64,000 bases of DNA from Conexibacter arvalis (lineage in GTDB: Bacteria; Actinomycetota; Thermoleophilia; Solirubrobacterales; Solirubrobacteraceae), in contig NZ_JACHNU010000011.1 of the NCBI RefSeq assembly GCF_014199525.1, forward strand, positions 1 to 64,000, in the 5' to 3' direction. Position 1 is the first letter of the stretch. Each line of letters begins with the position of its first letter. The notes beneath the pieces are model-generated. The model did not search any database. It had not been told where the DNA came from and saw only the letters and a program-made list of their open reading frames with translations. Both the position numbers and the translations under genes were made by a program. This document shows positions 8,061 to 16,895 of the stretch, piece after piece.

Positions 8061-8624
8061 ATGCGCAGCGTGATCTACTCGATGAACGTCTCGCTCGACG
8101 GATACATCGTCGGCCCGGACGGCAGCTTCGCCTGGACGACGCCCAAGGAGGAGGTCTTTCGCTTTCACACCGACCAGGTGCGCGGGCTGGCCGCGCACGT
8201 GCTGGGCCGTCGGCTGTACGAGACGATGCTCTATTGGGAGACGACCGACCAGAACCCGTCGCTCGACTTCGACACCGTCGAATGGGCTTCGCTCTGGAAG
8301 TCCCTTCCGAAGGTCGTCTTCTCGAAGACCCTGTCGGAGGTCGAGGGCAATGCCCGGCTCGCCTCCGGCAGCCTCGTCGAGGAGATCGAGCGGTTGCGTG
8401 CCGAGCCGGGAGACGGCGACATCGCGATCGGCGGCGCCACGCTCGCCGGCGAGGCCGCCGAGCTGGGGCTGGTCGACGAGTTCCGCGCCATCGTCCTTCC
8501 CGTGCTGGTCGGCGGCGGCATCCCGTTCCACCCGCAGCGCGAGCGCCGCGTCGATCTCGAGCTGATCGAGTCGCGGACCCTTGGCTCGCAGGCCGTCTAC
8601 GTCCGCTATCGCGTCGCGCGGTAG
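8061..8624 (+). CDS. RibD C-terminal/dihydrofolate-reductase-like protein, second copy
   Basis: This 187-aa paralogue of the preceding gene shows the same landmarks. They are MNVSLDGYIVGPDGSFAWTT, VLGRRLYETMLYWE, GDIAIGGATLAGEAAELGL and LPVLVGGGIPFHPQ. It ends VYVRYRVAR, like VSVRYRVDGR in copy 1. A near-perfect ribosome site, AAGGAGG 7 nt before the ATG, contrasts with the weak site of copy 1, so this is likely the better translated member. It probably acts as an NADPH-dependent reductase in the cytoplasm; the substrate is unknown. Confidence 0.88.
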   Translation: MRSVIYSMNVSLDGYIVGPDGSFAWTTPKEEVFRFHTDQVRGLAAHVLGRRLYETMLYWETTDQNPSLDFDTVEWASLWKSLPKVVFSKTLSEVEGNARLASGSLVEEIERLRAEPGDGDIAIGGATLAGEAAELGLVDEFRAIVLPVLVGGGIPFHPQRERRVDLELIESRTLGSQAVYVRYRVAR

Positions 8625-8715
8625 GGGCACGGGCGACGCCCGCGGCGGCGGCACGAAGCGACAGCGCCCGTGCAGGTGGAGCTCGTCCGTCGCCGCGGCG
8701 GTAGCGTGCTGCCCG

Positions 8716-9897
8716 ATGGGGGAGCGGCAGGCGTACCTCGACAACATCAAGGTGCTGCTCGTCTGCGGCGTGATCGCGCTGCACGCGGCGATCACCTACG
8801 GCTTCCCGGGTGCGTGGTACCTCGAGTCCCACGACGAGCTGCCGGAGGCTGTGGTCGCACCGCTCACGGTCGTGCTGGTGATCGGCTCGCTGTTCGGGCT
8901 CGGGCTCTTCTTCCTGATCGCCGGCAAGCTGACCGGGCCGTCGCTCGACCGCCGCGGACCGGCCGGCTTCGCGCGCGAGCGGCTGCTGCGGCTGGGCCTT
9001 CCGATCGTCGCGTACACGCTCTGCGTCAGCCCGTTCATGGAGTACGTCGACCACCTCGAGAACGAGGGAGGCAGCGGTCCGCTGCTGCCGTTCCTCGGGG
9101 AGCAGGTGTGGAAGCTCGCGCCCGGGCCGACGTGGTTCCTGGAGGCGCTGCTGGCGTTCTCGCTCGCCTACGCGCTGCTGCGGTGGCTGCGGCGCGACCG
9201 CGGCATGCCCGCGCCCGCGCCGGCAACCGCACCCGCGCCGAGCCGGCTGCGCGGCCGGACGGTGATCGCCGTCGTCGTCGCGATCTCGGTCTGCTCGTTC
9301 CTCGTGCGGCTGGCGTTCCCGCTCGGGACGCAGCAGGCGTACGTGCAGCTCGCCGCCTTCCCGCAGTACGTCGCGCTGTTCGCGCTCGGCGTCGCGGCCG
9401 GCCGGCGCGGCTGGTTGGAGACGCTCGCGCCGTCGCTCGTACGGCGCTGCGCCGTCGCCGCGGCGATCGCCGCGCTGGCGGTGCCGCTGGCGCTCGTCGC
9501 CGGCGGGTTCTTCGAGAGCGACGCGGCGGAGGACCGCTTCATGGGCGGCTGGCACTGGCAGGCCGCGGCCGCCGCGCTGAGCGAGGGCGTGCTCTCGACG
9601 TGCGTGTCGCTGTTGGCGGTCGACCAGTTCCGACGACGCTGGAACGCGCTGACGCCGCTGACGCGCCGGATGGCCCCAGCGGCCTACGGCGCGTTCGTCG
9701 TCCACCCGCCGGTGCTCGTGCTGCTCGCGCTGGCGATCGCACCGCTGTCGCCGCCGGTGGTCGTCACGTTCCTCGTCGTGCTCGTCGGCGGCGTCGCGGG
9801 CTCGTTCGGCCTCGCGGCGCTCGCCGCGCGCGCGGCGCCGATCGCGCGGGTGACCGGATCGGGCGGGCGCGGCAGCGTCGCTGCCGCGCCGCGGTGA
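8716..9897 (+). CDS. Acyltransferase-3 family integral membrane protein
   Basis: This 393-aa polytopic protein opens RQAYLDNIKVLLVCGVIALH, the acyltransferase-3 signature helix with its catalytic-type His. About ten hydrophobic segments follow. ARERLLRLGLPI after the second helix is also typical. Members O-acetylate or acylate polysaccharides, lipids or antibiotics at the membrane. The longer frame back to 8581 runs through the end of the previous gene, so the ATG at 8716 is preferred. There is a low-complexity Pro/Ala stretch in the cytoplasmic loop near residues 165-176. No neighbouring polysaccharide genes help define the substrate. Confidence 0.85.
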   Translation: MGERQAYLDNIKVLLVCGVIALHAAITYGFPGAWYLESHDELPEAVVAPLTVVLVIGSLFGLGLFFLIAGKLTGPSLDRRGPAGFARERLLRLGLPIVAYTLCVSPFMEYVDHLENEGGSGPLLPFLGEQVWKLAPGPTWFLEALLAFSLAYALLRWLRRDRGMPAPAPATAPAPSRLRGRTVIAVVVAISVCSFLVRLAFPLGTQQAYVQLAAFPQYVALFALGVAAGRRGWLETLAPSLVRRCAVAAAIAALAVPLALVAGGFFESDAAEDRFMGGWHWQAAAAALSEGVLSTCVSLLAVDQFRRRWNALTPLTRRMAPAAYGAFVVHPPVLVLLALAIAPLSPPVVVTFLVVLVGGVAGSFGLAALAARAAPIARVTGSGGRGSVAAAPR

Positions 9898-9952
9898 CCG
9901 CGCCCTGCCGCGCCGCGCGACGAACGGCTGTGCCGCCGGCGCGTGCGCCTGC

Positions 9953-10360
9953 TCAGGCGGGCTGCTCCGGCATGGCGTCCATGTCGACGTAGACGACCTC
10001 GAAGTGGTGGCCGTCGGGGTCGGCGAAGCCGCGGTTGTAGAGCCAGCCGAAGTCGGTCGGATCCTTCGTCGGCGAGCCGCCGGACCGCAGCGCGGTGTCG
10101 GTGATCCGGTCGACCTCGTCGCGGGACTCGACCCCGAGCGCGCTGATGACGCCGCCGCTGTCGGGCACGTCCTGGTTCGTGAAGGAGCGGAACTTGTCGT
10201 GGGGCGCGAGCTGGAGCGCGATCGTCTCCGAGACCACGACGTATGCCGAGGTCTCGTCCGTGAACTGCGGGTTGAGCGGGAAGCCGAGCGCTTGGTAGAA
10301 CGCCTTGCTCGCCGCGATGTCGGTGACGGGCAGGTTCACGAAGATGTGCGTGACGGACAT
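9953..10360 (-). CDS. VOC-family protein (lactoylglutathione-lyase-like)
   Basis: This 135-aa protein begins MSVTHIFVNLPVTDIAASKA and continues FYQALGFPLNPQFTDE. It ends FADPDGHHFEVVYVDMDAMP, a classic VOC module pair in which His and Glu may bind metal. The ATG at 10360 follows AGGAG with 5-nt spacing. An upstream in-frame extension to 10450 is not needed. It lies 40 bp downstream of the AraC-type regulator on the same strand and is probably co-transcribed with it, so the regulator may respond to the ligand or substrate of this protein. The family function is broad and no substrate is proposed. Confidence 0.88.
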   Translation of the reverse strand: MSVTHIFVNLPVTDIAASKAFYQALGFPLNPQFTDETSAYVVVSETIALQLAPHDKFRSFTNQDVPDSGGVISALGVESRDEVDRITDTALRSGGSPTKDPTDFGWLYNRGFADPDGHHFEVVYVDMDAMPEQPA

Positions 10361-10400
10361 GGGTTCTCCTGGGCGGGTGCCGTTGACCTGACACCCCGAG

Positions 10401-11123
10401 TCAAGAGGAACCCCAGGCAGGAGTCTTGTACAGAAGCGACAGCGGCACATCGGTCGTCTGACGCTGCAGCTGCGTGGCCGTCCGGCCGATGAACCGGGTC
10501 AGGGAGCGGGCCATGTGCGGCTGGTCGTAGTACCCGACCCGGTGCACGACGTCGAGCGCGTCGACCCCGGCCTGGAGCAACGTCGCGGCCTGCCGAGCGC
10601 GTTCGATCTGCCGGATCGCTCCCTGCGTGAGCCCGGTCGCCGCGGCGACGCGGCGCTGCACCGACCGCGCCGTCAGGCCGTGGTCGTCTGCGCCGGCGGC
10701 GACCTCGGACACGATCCGATCGCGGCGCAGGAGCCCCGCCCGCGCGAGCTTGCCGACGAAGTCCTCGGCCGACTCGAACCTCGGCAGCTCCCAGACCTCC
10801 CCGGCCATCGCGACGCGCCGGGCCGAGGCCTCCACCGCCACCGCGGAGTCGACCAGGCGACCGACCGGCAGGTGCGGCATCGCCGTGCCGTGGGCGAACA
10901 CGATGCCGAGCGTCGCCTCCACCTCGGGAAGCTCGACGAGGGTCGTGCGCGTCTCGGGGCCTCGGATGACGACCAGGACCTCCCCGCGGACCCGCGCCAC
11001 GACCAGCTCCCAGTTCGAGTTGGCCACCGAGAGCATCTGCGTCGCGTCGGCTCCTTCGGAGCGCCACACCCGTTCGACGAGGATCGAGTCCGACGACCGG
11101 TCGATCACGTTCAAGCTGGCCAC
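10401..11123 (-). CDS. AraC-family transcriptional regulator
   Basis: This is about 240 aa. The N-terminal effector domain reads VIDRSSDSILVERVWRSEGA and later NWELVVARVRGEVLVVIRGP, a widespread actinobacterial AraC type. The C-terminal helix-turn-helix pair includes LTARSVQRRVAAATGLTQGA, then HRVGYYDQPHMARSLTRF with TQLQRQ. I chose GTG 11123; GTG 11108 is equally open. The frame continues upstream without a stop because of high GC, but that part has no family resemblance. It is divergent from the LuxR gene at 11310, with about 186 bp between. It probably activates or represses itself and the VOC gene. Confidence 0.85.
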   Translation of the reverse strand: MASLNVIDRSSDSILVERVWRSEGADATQMLSVANSNWELVVARVRGEVLVVIRGPETRTTLVELPEVEATLGIVFAHGTAMPHLPVGRLVDSAVAVEASARRVAMAGEVWELPRFESAEDFVGKLARAGLLRRDRIVSEVAAGADDHGLTARSVQRRVAAATGLTQGAIRQIERARQAATLLQAGVDALDVVHRVGYYDQPHMARSLTRFIGRTATQLQRQTTDVPLSLLYKTPAWGSS

Positions 11124-11309
11124 AGTGGAAGTCTCGCTCACCGACGCCGTCGGCGTCGCCTCACCGGCGGACGGGGTGGGGTCTGTCGAGGAGGACGATG
11201 CCGCGAACCATTCGTGGCTGCGCCGACCCAGCAGCAGGGCGCTGGCTGTCGACGCCGCTCGCGGCGCCCGGGCGCGGTGGTCGCGCCGTACACTCGGTCC
11301 GGAATCCAG

Positions 11310-12962
11310 ATGGCCACCGAGCTTGACACGGTCGAGGACCTGGTCACGGCGGGCAACGCGGCGCTTGCGCGGGCCGACTGGGGGAGGGCGCGCCGCTGCT
11401 TCGAGTCGGCGTTGGGCCGCGAGCAGTCCGTCGCGGCATGGGAGGGGCTGAGCTGGGCGACCTCGTGGCTGGGCGACACCGACGCCTCGCTCGACGCGCG
11501 CGAGCGGGCGTTCCGCGCCTATCGCGCCGCTGCCGACGTCGGCGGCGCGGTGCGGATGGCAGGATGGCTGGCCAACGACGCACTGCATTTCCGCGGCGAC
11601 CAGGCAGTCGCCGCCGGCTGGCTGGAGCGATGCCGGTCGCTGCTCGCCGGGCGGCCGCCCTCCGCGGACCACGGCTGGTTCCTCGTCGTCGACGGCTATT
11701 ACGCGCTCGAGGTCGACGCCGATCCCGAGACGGCCGCGTCGCGGGGCGCCGAGGCAGCGGCGCTCGGCGCGCAGCTGCGCGTCCCCGACCTGGAGGCGCT
11801 CGGCATCGCGATCGACGGGGCGGCGCGGGTCGTCCAGGGTCGGGTCGAGACGGGCCTGCGGAGGCTCGACGAGGCCGCCGCCGTCTGCGCCGGCGAGGAG
11901 TTCGAGCTGCCGATCTCCCCGGCATGGACGCTGTGCATCATGATCGCGGTCTGCGAGCGGCTCGGCGACTTCGCGCGCGTCGCCCAGTGGTGCGAGGCGA
12001 TGCGGTCGATCGGCGACCGGCTGAGCGGCCGCCACCTGATCGGCGTCTGCCGCAGCGCCTACGGGCAGGTGCTGGCATGCCGCGGCGAGTGGCCGGCCGC
12101 CGAGGCCGAGCTCGTCGCCGCGCTCGCCGACCTGGAGGCGACGCGCCCCGGGATGGCGCCCGACGGCCTCGCGCGCCTCGGCGAGCTGCGCGCCCGCCAG
12201 GGACGGGTCGAGGAGGCGCGGGCGCTGTTCGAGCGCGCCCTGCCACACCGGCCCGCGCTCATCGGACTCGGCGTGCTCGCGCTCGAGGAGGGCGACGCCG
12301 TCGGCGCCGCCGACATCGCCGAGCGGACGCTGCGGCGCATCGGCGAAGCCGCCCCGATCGACCGCGTTCCCGCGCTCGAGCTGCTCGCGCGCGCCCGCGC
12401 CGCGCTGGGCGACTTCGAGCGGGCCGGCGCGGCCTCCGCCGAGCTGGCGCAGCTGGTCGAGCGGCTCGGCACGCCGTACCTGCGCGGCCGCGCCCGCCTC
12501 GTCGCCGGGGAGGTCGCCGAGCTGCGCGGCGACCACGAGCAGGCGCGGCGCGGCCTGGAGGACGCGCTCGACCTGTTCGGCGAGTCCGCGGCGCCGTACG
12601 AAGCGGCCCTCGCGCGGCTCGCGCTCGCGCGGGCGCTCGTCTCGCTCGGGCGCGCGGACGCGGCCGACGCGGAGGCCCGCGCCGCGCGCGCGGCGTTGGA
12701 GCGGCTCGGGGCGATCCGCGACGCGAGGCGCTCCGGCGCCGGAGCGCACGGCTCCGACGCGCCCGGGCTCGGCGAGCTCACGGTGCGGGAGCGCGAGGTG
12801 CTCGGACTCGTCGCCCAGGGGTTGAACGACGCCGAGATCGCCGAGCGGCTGGTCGTCAGCCCGCACACCGTCCACCGCCACGTGGCGAACGTGCGCACGA
12901 AGCTGCGGCTGCACTCGCGCGCCGCCGCCGTCGCCTACGCCACCCGCGAAGGGCTGCTCTGA
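11310..12962 (+). CDS. LuxR-family regulator with TPR-like N-terminal region
   Basis: This is 550 aa. Residues 1 to about 460 are Ala/Arg/Glu-rich helical repeats resembling tetratricopeptides, for example ADWGRARRCFESALGREQSV and LRARQGRVEEARALFERAL. The last 65 residues are a LuxR/GerE helix-turn-helix: LTVREREVLGLVAQGLNDAE followed by IAERLVVSPHTVHRHVANVR. No Walker motif is present, so it is a LAL-like regulator lacking the ATPase. The ATG at 11310 starts MATELDTVEDLVTAGNAALA. A strong hairpin (12978-13008) follows the stop, and then the FAD oxidase genes begin, which it may control. Confidence 0.88.
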   Translation: MATELDTVEDLVTAGNAALARADWGRARRCFESALGREQSVAAWEGLSWATSWLGDTDASLDARERAFRAYRAAADVGGAVRMAGWLANDALHFRGDQAVAAGWLERCRSLLAGRPPSADHGWFLVVDGYYALEVDADPETAASRGAEAAALGAQLRVPDLEALGIAIDGAARVVQGRVETGLRRLDEAAAVCAGEEFELPISPAWTLCIMIAVCERLGDFARVAQWCEAMRSIGDRLSGRHLIGVCRSAYGQVLACRGEWPAAEAELVAALADLEATRPGMAPDGLARLGELRARQGRVEEARALFERALPHRPALIGLGVLALEEGDAVGAADIAERTLRRIGEAAPIDRVPALELLARARAALGDFERAGAASAELAQLVERLGTPYLRGRARLVAGEVAELRGDHEQARRGLEDALDLFGESAAPYEAALARLALARALVSLGRADAADAEARAARAALERLGAIRDARRSGAGAHGSDAPGLGELTVREREVLGLVAQGLNDAEIAERLVVSPHTVHRHVANVRTKLRLHSRAAAVAYATREGLL

Positions 12963-12977
12963 GCGGCGGCCTTGCCG

Positions 12978-13008
12978 GTTCCGGCCATCCGCTGCGGATG
13001 GCCGGAAC
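12978..13008 (+). terminator. Hairpin terminator after LuxR gene
   Basis: This is a perfect 14-bp stem (12978-12991 with 12995-13008, GTTCCGGCCATCCG and its complement) with a CTG loop. It starts 15 bp after the LuxR stop. There is no U-tract, which is common in high-GC actinobacteria. It separates the LuxR gene from the oxidoreductase operon. Confidence 0.75.
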
Positions 13009-13049
13009 GGCTGAAGCGACGCCGTAGGGCCGGGCGTACCGTCGGCACC

Positions 13050-14486
13050 ATGCTCGAAGAAGACCGAGCGGCGCACCCGACCGCGGCGGCGCTCGACCCC
13101 CTGCCGCAGGCGAGCCTGGACGAGCTGCGCTTCCGGCTCAGCGGCTGCCTCTACGAGCCCGGCGAGCCCGAGCACGCCGACGCGTGCACGCTGTTCAACG
13201 CGATGATCGTCCGGCGACCGCGGCTCGTCGCCCGCTGCGCGGCGCCCGACGACGTGATCGCGTCGCTCGCCTTCGCACGCGAGCACGGGCTGGCGATCGC
13301 CGTGCGCGCCGGCGGCCATTCGGTCAGCGGGCGCTCGCTCTGCGACGACGGCCTCGTGCTCGACCTGCGCGGCATGCGCGACGTCGACGTCGACGTCGTC
13401 CGCCGCGTCGCGCGCGTGGGCGGCGGAGCGACCTGGGCCGACGTCGACCGTGCCGCGCAGGCCCACGGGCTGGCGACCACCGGCGGGCGCGTGTCGACGA
13501 CGGGCGTCGCCGGGCTGACGCTCGGGGGCGGCTCCGGCTGGCTCGAGCGCAGGCACGGCCTCGCCTGCGACAACCTCGTCGCGGCCGAGCTGGTGACCGC
13601 CGCGGGCGAGCTCGTGCGCGCCTCCGAGGACGAGAACCGCGAGCTGCTGTGGGCGCTGCGCGGAGGCGGCGGCAGCTTCGGCGTCGTCACCGCGCTCGAG
13701 CTGCGGCTCCACCCCGTCGGCCCCAAGGTGCTCGCCGGGCTCGTCCTGCACCCGGCCGAGCGCGGGCGCGAGCTGCTGCGCCTCTTCCGCGACGTGATGC
13801 GCGACGCGCCCGAGGAGCTCGGCCTCGCGCTCGCGTACGTCACGGCTCCGCCGGAGCTGGAGGTCCCGCCGGAGCTGCACGGGCGTCCAGCCGTGATGGT
13901 CGCCGGCATGCACGCCGGCGCGCCTGCCGACGGCGAGCGGGCGCTGCGGGAGATCCGCGCCTTCGGGCCGCCGTCGGCCGATCTCTTCGCGCCGGTCGCC
14001 TACGCCGACTTCCAGCGCTCGATCGATGATCCGCCCGGCTACCGCAACTACTGGACGGCCGAGAACGTCGCGGATCTGCCCGACGAGGCGATCGACGCGC
14101 TCGTCGCACGGGCCGCGCAGCTGCCGCCCGGGCCCTCGCAGCTGTTCATCGTGCCGTGGGGCGGCGCGGTCCGCCGCTTCGGCGCCGAGCACTCGCCGCT
14201 CGGCGGGCGCGAGGCGCGCTTCATCGTCCATCCGCTCCTGCTGTGGGAGGAGGCGGAAGAGGACGAGCGCTGTCGCGCGCTCGGCCGCGCGATCCGCGAC
14301 GAGATGCGGCCGTGGTCGGTCGGCGCGACCTACCCGAACTTCCTCGGCGAGGAGAGCGACGCCCGCCTGCGCGCGGCGTTCGGCGCCAGCGCGGACCGCC
14401 TCGCCGCGCTCAAGGTGGAGTGGGATCCGCAGGGCATCTTCCGCACCCAGCAGGCGCTCGCGCCGAGCGCCGGCGACCGACCGTAG
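13050..14486 (+). CDS. FAD-linked oxidase with berberine-bridge domain
   Basis: This 478-aa flavoprotein has a PCMH-type FAD-binding domain at residues about 45-215: RAGGHSVSGRSLCDDGLVLD and GVAGLTLGGGSGWLERRHGL. The C-terminal BBE domain has the YPN motif (GATYPNFLGEE) near 430. His90 in AGGHS is the usual 8-alpha histidyl FAD attachment site. The position that carries a second, cysteinyl FAD link in bicovalent enzymes (VSTTGVAGL) has no Cys. It should therefore be mono-covalent like 6-hydroxynicotine oxidase. Such enzymes oxidise alkaloids, sugars or natural-product intermediates with O2; the substrate is unknown. It is the first gene of a three-gene operon. Confidence 0.88.
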   Translation: MLEEDRAAHPTAAALDPLPQASLDELRFRLSGCLYEPGEPEHADACTLFNAMIVRRPRLVARCAAPDDVIASLAFAREHGLAIAVRAGGHSVSGRSLCDDGLVLDLRGMRDVDVDVVRRVARVGGGATWADVDRAAQAHGLATTGGRVSTTGVAGLTLGGGSGWLERRHGLACDNLVAAELVTAAGELVRASEDENRELLWALRGGGGSFGVVTALELRLHPVGPKVLAGLVLHPAERGRELLRLFRDVMRDAPEELGLALAYVTAPPELEVPPELHGRPAVMVAGMHAGAPADGERALREIRAFGPPSADLFAPVAYADFQRSIDDPPGYRNYWTAENVADLPDEAIDALVARAAQLPPGPSQLFIVPWGGAVRRFGAEHSPLGGREARFIVHPLLLWEEAEEDERCRALGRAIRDEMRPWSVGATYPNFLGEESDARLRAAFGASADRLAALKVEWDPQGIFRTQQALAPSAGDRP

Positions 14487-14501
14487 AAGGAGCGACCGAC
14501 C

Positions 14502-15926
14502 ATGCACGTCCGTTCCAACAGCGCCGTCGAGCACGCGGCTCCGCTCGCCGCCCGCCTGCGCGGCGACCTGATCGCGCCCGACGATCCCGGCTACGACGAG
14601 GCGCGCCGCGTCTGGAACCGCATGATCGACAAGCGGCCCGCCGCGATCGCGCGGTGCGCCGACGCCGAGGACGTCGCGGCCGCGGTCCGCCACGCCGCCG
14701 CACGAGGACTGCCGCTGGCGGTGCGCGGCGGCGGCCACAACGTCGCCGGCACCGCCGTGGTCGACGACGGGCTCGTGGTCGACCTGTCGGCGATGCGGGG
14801 CGTCCACATCGACGCCTCGGGCCGCACGGTGCACGTCGAGGGCGGCGCGACCTGGGCCGACGTCGATCGCGTCACCGCGCCGCTCGGCCGCGCCACGCCG
14901 GGCGGCGTCGTCTCCGAGACCGGCGTCGCGGGCCTGGCGCTGAGCGGCGGCGTCTCCCATCAGCGCCGCCGCGACGGGATGACCGTCGACAACCTCGTCT
15001 CCGCGGACGTGGTCCTCGCCGACGGCCGCCGCGTCCGCGCGAGCGCCGAGGAGCATCCCGACCTCCACTGGGCGCTGCGGGGCGGCGGCGGCAACTTCGG
15101 CGTCGTCACCTCCTTCGAGCTGCGTCTCCATCAGCTCGGCCCGCAGGTGTTCACGTTGAACGTCGCCTATCCGCTCGAAGCGGCGGCGCGCGTGCTGCGC
15201 GACTGGCGCGACGCGGTCGCCGACGCGCCGGACGAGCTGTCGACCGCCGGGCTGATCTGGTCGCTGCCGGTCGTCGAGGAGCTGCCGGCGGGGCTGCGCG
15301 GCCTGCCGTACGTCGGGCTCTCCGGCATGTGGGCCGGCGATCCGGCGGAGGGCGAGCGCGCGACCCGCGGCCTGCGCGAGCTGACCGCCCCGCTGATCGA
15401 CATGAGCGCGACGATCGACTACCTCGATTTCCAGCGCTCGCTCGACCCGTTCTTCGGCGCCGGCCCGCGCCGCTATTGGAAGGCGCTGTACCTCGACGGC
15501 TTTCCCGGCGCCGCGATCGACGCCACCGTCGAGCGCTCCGCGCGCCGCCCGTCGAACGACACGCTCGTGATCGTCCGCCACTGCGGCGGGGCGATCTCGC
15601 GCGTCGGCGCCGCGGAGACCGCGTTCGGCGACCGCTCCTCGGAATGGATGCTGAGCGTCGACTCGACCTGGCACGACCCGATCGACGACGCCGTCAACAT
15701 CGCCTACACGCGGGAGTTCTGGAACGCCGCGCTGCCGTGGTCGGACGGCAAGACCTACTTCAACTTCCCCGGCCTCTTCGAGGAGGGCGACGCCGCCGTG
15801 CGCGACAGCTACGGCGCCAACCACGCGCGGCTGGAGGAGATCAAGGCCGCCTACGACCCCGACAACCGCTTCCGGCTCAACCAGAACATCCGCGCCGTCG
15901 CGGCGCAGCGAGGAGGACGACCATGA
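14502..15926 (+). CDS. FAD-linked oxidase with berberine-bridge domain, second copy
   Basis: This is a 474-aa paralogue of the preceding gene, 15 bp downstream with an AAGGAG ribosome site. The FAD domain has RGGGHNVAGTAVVDDGLVVD with the attachment His at residue 79, then GVAGLALSGGVSHQRRRDGM and LRGGGGNFGVVTSFE. The C-terminal BBE motif is KTYFNFPGLFEEGD. The region equivalent to the bicovalent Cys is VSETGVAGL, so mono-covalent FAD is expected. The glycine-rich GGG-GWL loop of copy 1 is GGVSHQR here, suggesting a different substrate pocket. It probably acts with copy 1 and the hydrolase on one compound class. The stop overlaps the next ATG (ATGA). Confidence 0.88.
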   Translation: MHVRSNSAVEHAAPLAARLRGDLIAPDDPGYDEARRVWNRMIDKRPAAIARCADAEDVAAAVRHAAARGLPLAVRGGGHNVAGTAVVDDGLVVDLSAMRGVHIDASGRTVHVEGGATWADVDRVTAPLGRATPGGVVSETGVAGLALSGGVSHQRRRDGMTVDNLVSADVVLADGRRVRASAEEHPDLHWALRGGGGNFGVVTSFELRLHQLGPQVFTLNVAYPLEAAARVLRDWRDAVADAPDELSTAGLIWSLPVVEELPAGLRGLPYVGLSGMWAGDPAEGERATRGLRELTAPLIDMSATIDYLDFQRSLDPFFGAGPRRYWKALYLDGFPGAAIDATVERSARRPSNDTLVIVRHCGGAISRVGAAETAFGDRSSEWMLSVDSTWHDPIDDAVNIAYTREFWNAALPWSDGKTYFNFPGLFEEGDAAVRDSYGANHARLEEIKAAYDPDNRFRLNQNIRAVAAQRGGRP

Positions 15927-16792
15927 CCAGCGTCACCGACACCCCGCAGCCCCGCGCCACGCGGATGGCGGATGCGCCCGCGTTCCCGCGGATGGTCGCG
16001 GCCAACGGGATCTCGATCCACGTCGACCAGGTCGGGCAGGGCCCCGACGTGCTGCTCATCGGCGGCGCGGGCGACACCGTCGAGTCGTGGCAGCTCCAGC
16101 TCGACGGCCTCGCCGCCCGCTACCGGCTGACCGCGTTCGACAACCGCGGCGCCGGCCGCACGGCGATGCCCGGCGGCGCGGTCACGGTCGAGACGATGGC
16201 CGACGACGCGGCCGGCGTGCTGCGCGCGCTCGGGATCCCCTCCGCGCACGTCGCCGGCTTCTCGGGCGGCAGCATCATCGCCCAGGAGCTGGCGCTGCGC
16301 CATCCCGACATGGTCCGCAGCCTCGTCCTCCAGAGCACCTGGCCGGTGATGGACCCCTACCTCCGCTCGTGGGGGCTGTTCGTTCGCTGGCTGGTCGACG
16401 TCGCTCCGAGCGAGCGGGCGTTCCTGGAGGGGTTCTTCCTCGACATCTACACCGCGCGGGCGCACAACGACGGGACGGTCGACCAGTTCGTCGAGGAGGC
16501 GCTCGCCTTCCCGCACAAGCAGGCGCCCACGGACCTGCAGGCATTTCTCGACGCCTTCCTCGACCACGACACGAGCGAGCGCCTGCCGCGGATCGCCGCG
16601 CCGGCGCTCGTGCTCGCCGGCGGGCGCGACTCCACCAGCCGCCCGGAGCTCTGCCGCGCCGTCGCCGAGCTGATCCCGGATGCCCGCTTCGAGGTGATGG
16701 AGGAGGAGGCCCACCAGCCGTTCCAGGAGGTCCCGCACGAGTGGAACGCCCGCGTCGACGCCTTCTGGCGCGAGGTCGAGGCGCGTGGCTGA
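15923..16792 (+). CDS. Alpha/beta hydrolase
   Basis: This 289-aa alpha/beta-hydrolase fold protein has an oxyanion region IGGAGDTVESWQ, then TAFDNRGAGRT. The nucleophile elbow GFSGGS has Ser114. A later Asp lies in AGGRDSTSRPE and the His in EEEAHQPFQE. The catalytic triad is complete. The nearest functional types are esterases, lactonases and haloperoxidase-like hydrolases. The ATGA overlap with the flavin oxidase gene shows translational coupling, so it probably hydrolyses the product or substrate of the oxidases. The MADAPAFPRM region is an optional later start. No signal peptide. Confidence 0.88.
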   Translation: MTSVTDTPQPRATRMADAPAFPRMVAANGISIHVDQVGQGPDVLLIGGAGDTVESWQLQLDGLAARYRLTAFDNRGAGRTAMPGGAVTVETMADDAAGVLRALGIPSAHVAGFSGGSIIAQELALRHPDMVRSLVLQSTWPVMDPYLRSWGLFVRWLVDVAPSERAFLEGFFLDIYTARAHNDGTVDQFVEEALAFPHKQAPTDLQAFLDAFLDHDTSERLPRIAAPALVLAGGRDSTSRPELCRAVAELIPDARFEVMEEEAHQPFQEVPHEWNARVDAFWREVEARG

Positions 16793-16895
16793 GGTCGGCT
16801 CGTCTGACCTTGACCGCGCGCGGGGAGTGCGCGTCCGCCCAGTTCCCGGTCAGATGGTTTGCCGCGGCTCGCGGGATGGGCAGCTTCAGGTAGCA

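Noticed and set aside
10401-15824. A 1807-codon open frame on the minus strand
   Set aside because: Only the last 240 codons look like protein (AraC regulator). The rest runs antisense to the LuxR and oxidase genes and is open only because stop codons are rare at this GC content.
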